From NCBI GenBank assembly GCA_016778985.1, contig JADHOM010000024.1:1-34116 (forward strand): a stretch of DNA of 34,116 bases, in the 5' to 3' direction. Source of the DNA: Alphaproteobacteria bacterium (lineage in GTDB: Bacteria; Pseudomonadota; Alphaproteobacteria; Puniceispirillales; UBA1172). This document shows, one piece after another, positions 33,887-34,116 of the stretch. A model generated the notes under the pieces. The model was not told where the DNA came from, did no database searches, and was given only the letters and a program-made list of their open reading frames with translations. Within the stretch, counting starts at the first letter, position 1. Every line of letters starts with the position of its first letter. A program made the translations under genes and the position numbers.

Positions 33887-34116
33887 ATGTTAATACCGCC
33901 ATTAATTGAGGGGATTCTTATTAACCGCTATAAACGGTTTCTTGCTGATGTTGATTTTGTTGACAGAATTGAGGTTGTGCATTGCCCCAATCCGGGGGCC
34001 ATGACGGGCCTTAAAACGCCGGGCAGCCGTGTCTGGTGTTCACGCTCTGATAACCCTAAACGCAAACTGCCCTTAACGCTGGAGATTATTGAGGCGGATA
34101 ACACGCTTGTAGGTAT
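33887..34116 (+). CDS. sfsA: Sugar fermentation stimulation protein homologue, N-terminal part (cut by window edge)
   Basis: The first 76 residues of an SfsA-family protein are visible and the frame is open to the right edge. Family blocks are [17 protein letters not shown] (6-22), [19 protein letters not shown] (35-53) and [17 protein letters not shown] (55-71). The usual family motif is PNTG; here it is PNPG. SfsA has been described as a DNA-binding or nuclease-like protein of uncertain role, originally linked to maltose use in E. coli. AGGA lies 8 bases before the ATG, which makes this start likely, and an earlier ATG at 33868 meets a stop at once. It diverges from the CinA-like gene. Confidence 0.93.
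   Translation, partial: MLIPPLIEGILINRYKRFLADVDFVDRIEVVHCPNPGAMTGLKTPGSRVWCSRSDNPKRKLPLTLEIIEADNTLVG

Overview
The window reads as a stretch of an alphaproteobacterial chromosome of moderate G+C, densely packed and mostly housekeeping. Supporting this are a DUF1489 protein (a largely alphaproteobacterial family), the rlmE-guaB-guaA grouping, MttB-family and GMC-type genes common in marine alphaproteobacteria, and a complete cobUTS nucleotide-loop set. A SAR116-like marine lineage is a reasonable guess, but the sequence does not prove it. No phage, transposase, CRISPR array or plasmid gene is visible. No gene-free stretch exceeds about 170 bases.

Layout. 1-8795 (minus strand) carries a tail-to-head series: membrane-fusion protein, RND pump, hisI, rlmE, guaB and guaA, then the 5' part of a HEAT-like protein cut by the left edge. 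8963-14667 (plus) holds a MATE exporter, glnE and an MFS transporter. 14692-18297 (minus) holds DUF1489, mgtE and a non-pyrrolysine MttB-family methyltransferase. 18454-21425 (plus) is a tight cobU-cobT-cobS-histidine phosphatase operon. 21435-25051 (minus) holds long-form hpf, a 2OG-Fe(II) oxygenase-like protein, and an SDR plus class III aminotransferase pair. 25220-28803 (plus) holds a GMC oxidoreductase, a YdhS-like FAD protein and a YcgN-type cysteine-cluster protein. 28811-31887 holds a 19-bp triple repeat, a small membrane ORF, a flavin reductase, a membrane-anchored unknown on the minus strand, an HD hydrolase and a nucleosidase. 31866-33771 holds tRNA-Leu(UAA) (minus), a rhomboid protease (plus) and a CinA-like domain protein (minus). 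sfsA starts at 33887 and runs off the right edge.

How the genes work together. guaB and guaA convert IMP to XMP to GMP. cobU, cobT and cobS attach the lower ligand to cobinamide, and the phosphatase probably removes the alpha-ribazole phosphate. The MttB homologue next door belongs to a family that uses corrinoid cofactor, so a functional link is possible. The RND operon and the MATE gene diverge from a shared intergenic region with a strong 9-bp inverted repeat close to the RND-side start. The SDR/aminotransferase pair and the GMC/FAD genes diverge from a region with a 14-bp palindrome and look like catabolic genes of unknown substrate.

No clearly new multi-gene system was found. The most unusual items are an in-frame 15-bp minisatellite in the FAD protein gene (26996-27070), a nucleosidase whose last codons are antisense to the 3' end of tRNA-Leu, a 19-bp triple repeat at 28811-28867, and several well-formed inverted repeats in divergent or upstream regions.
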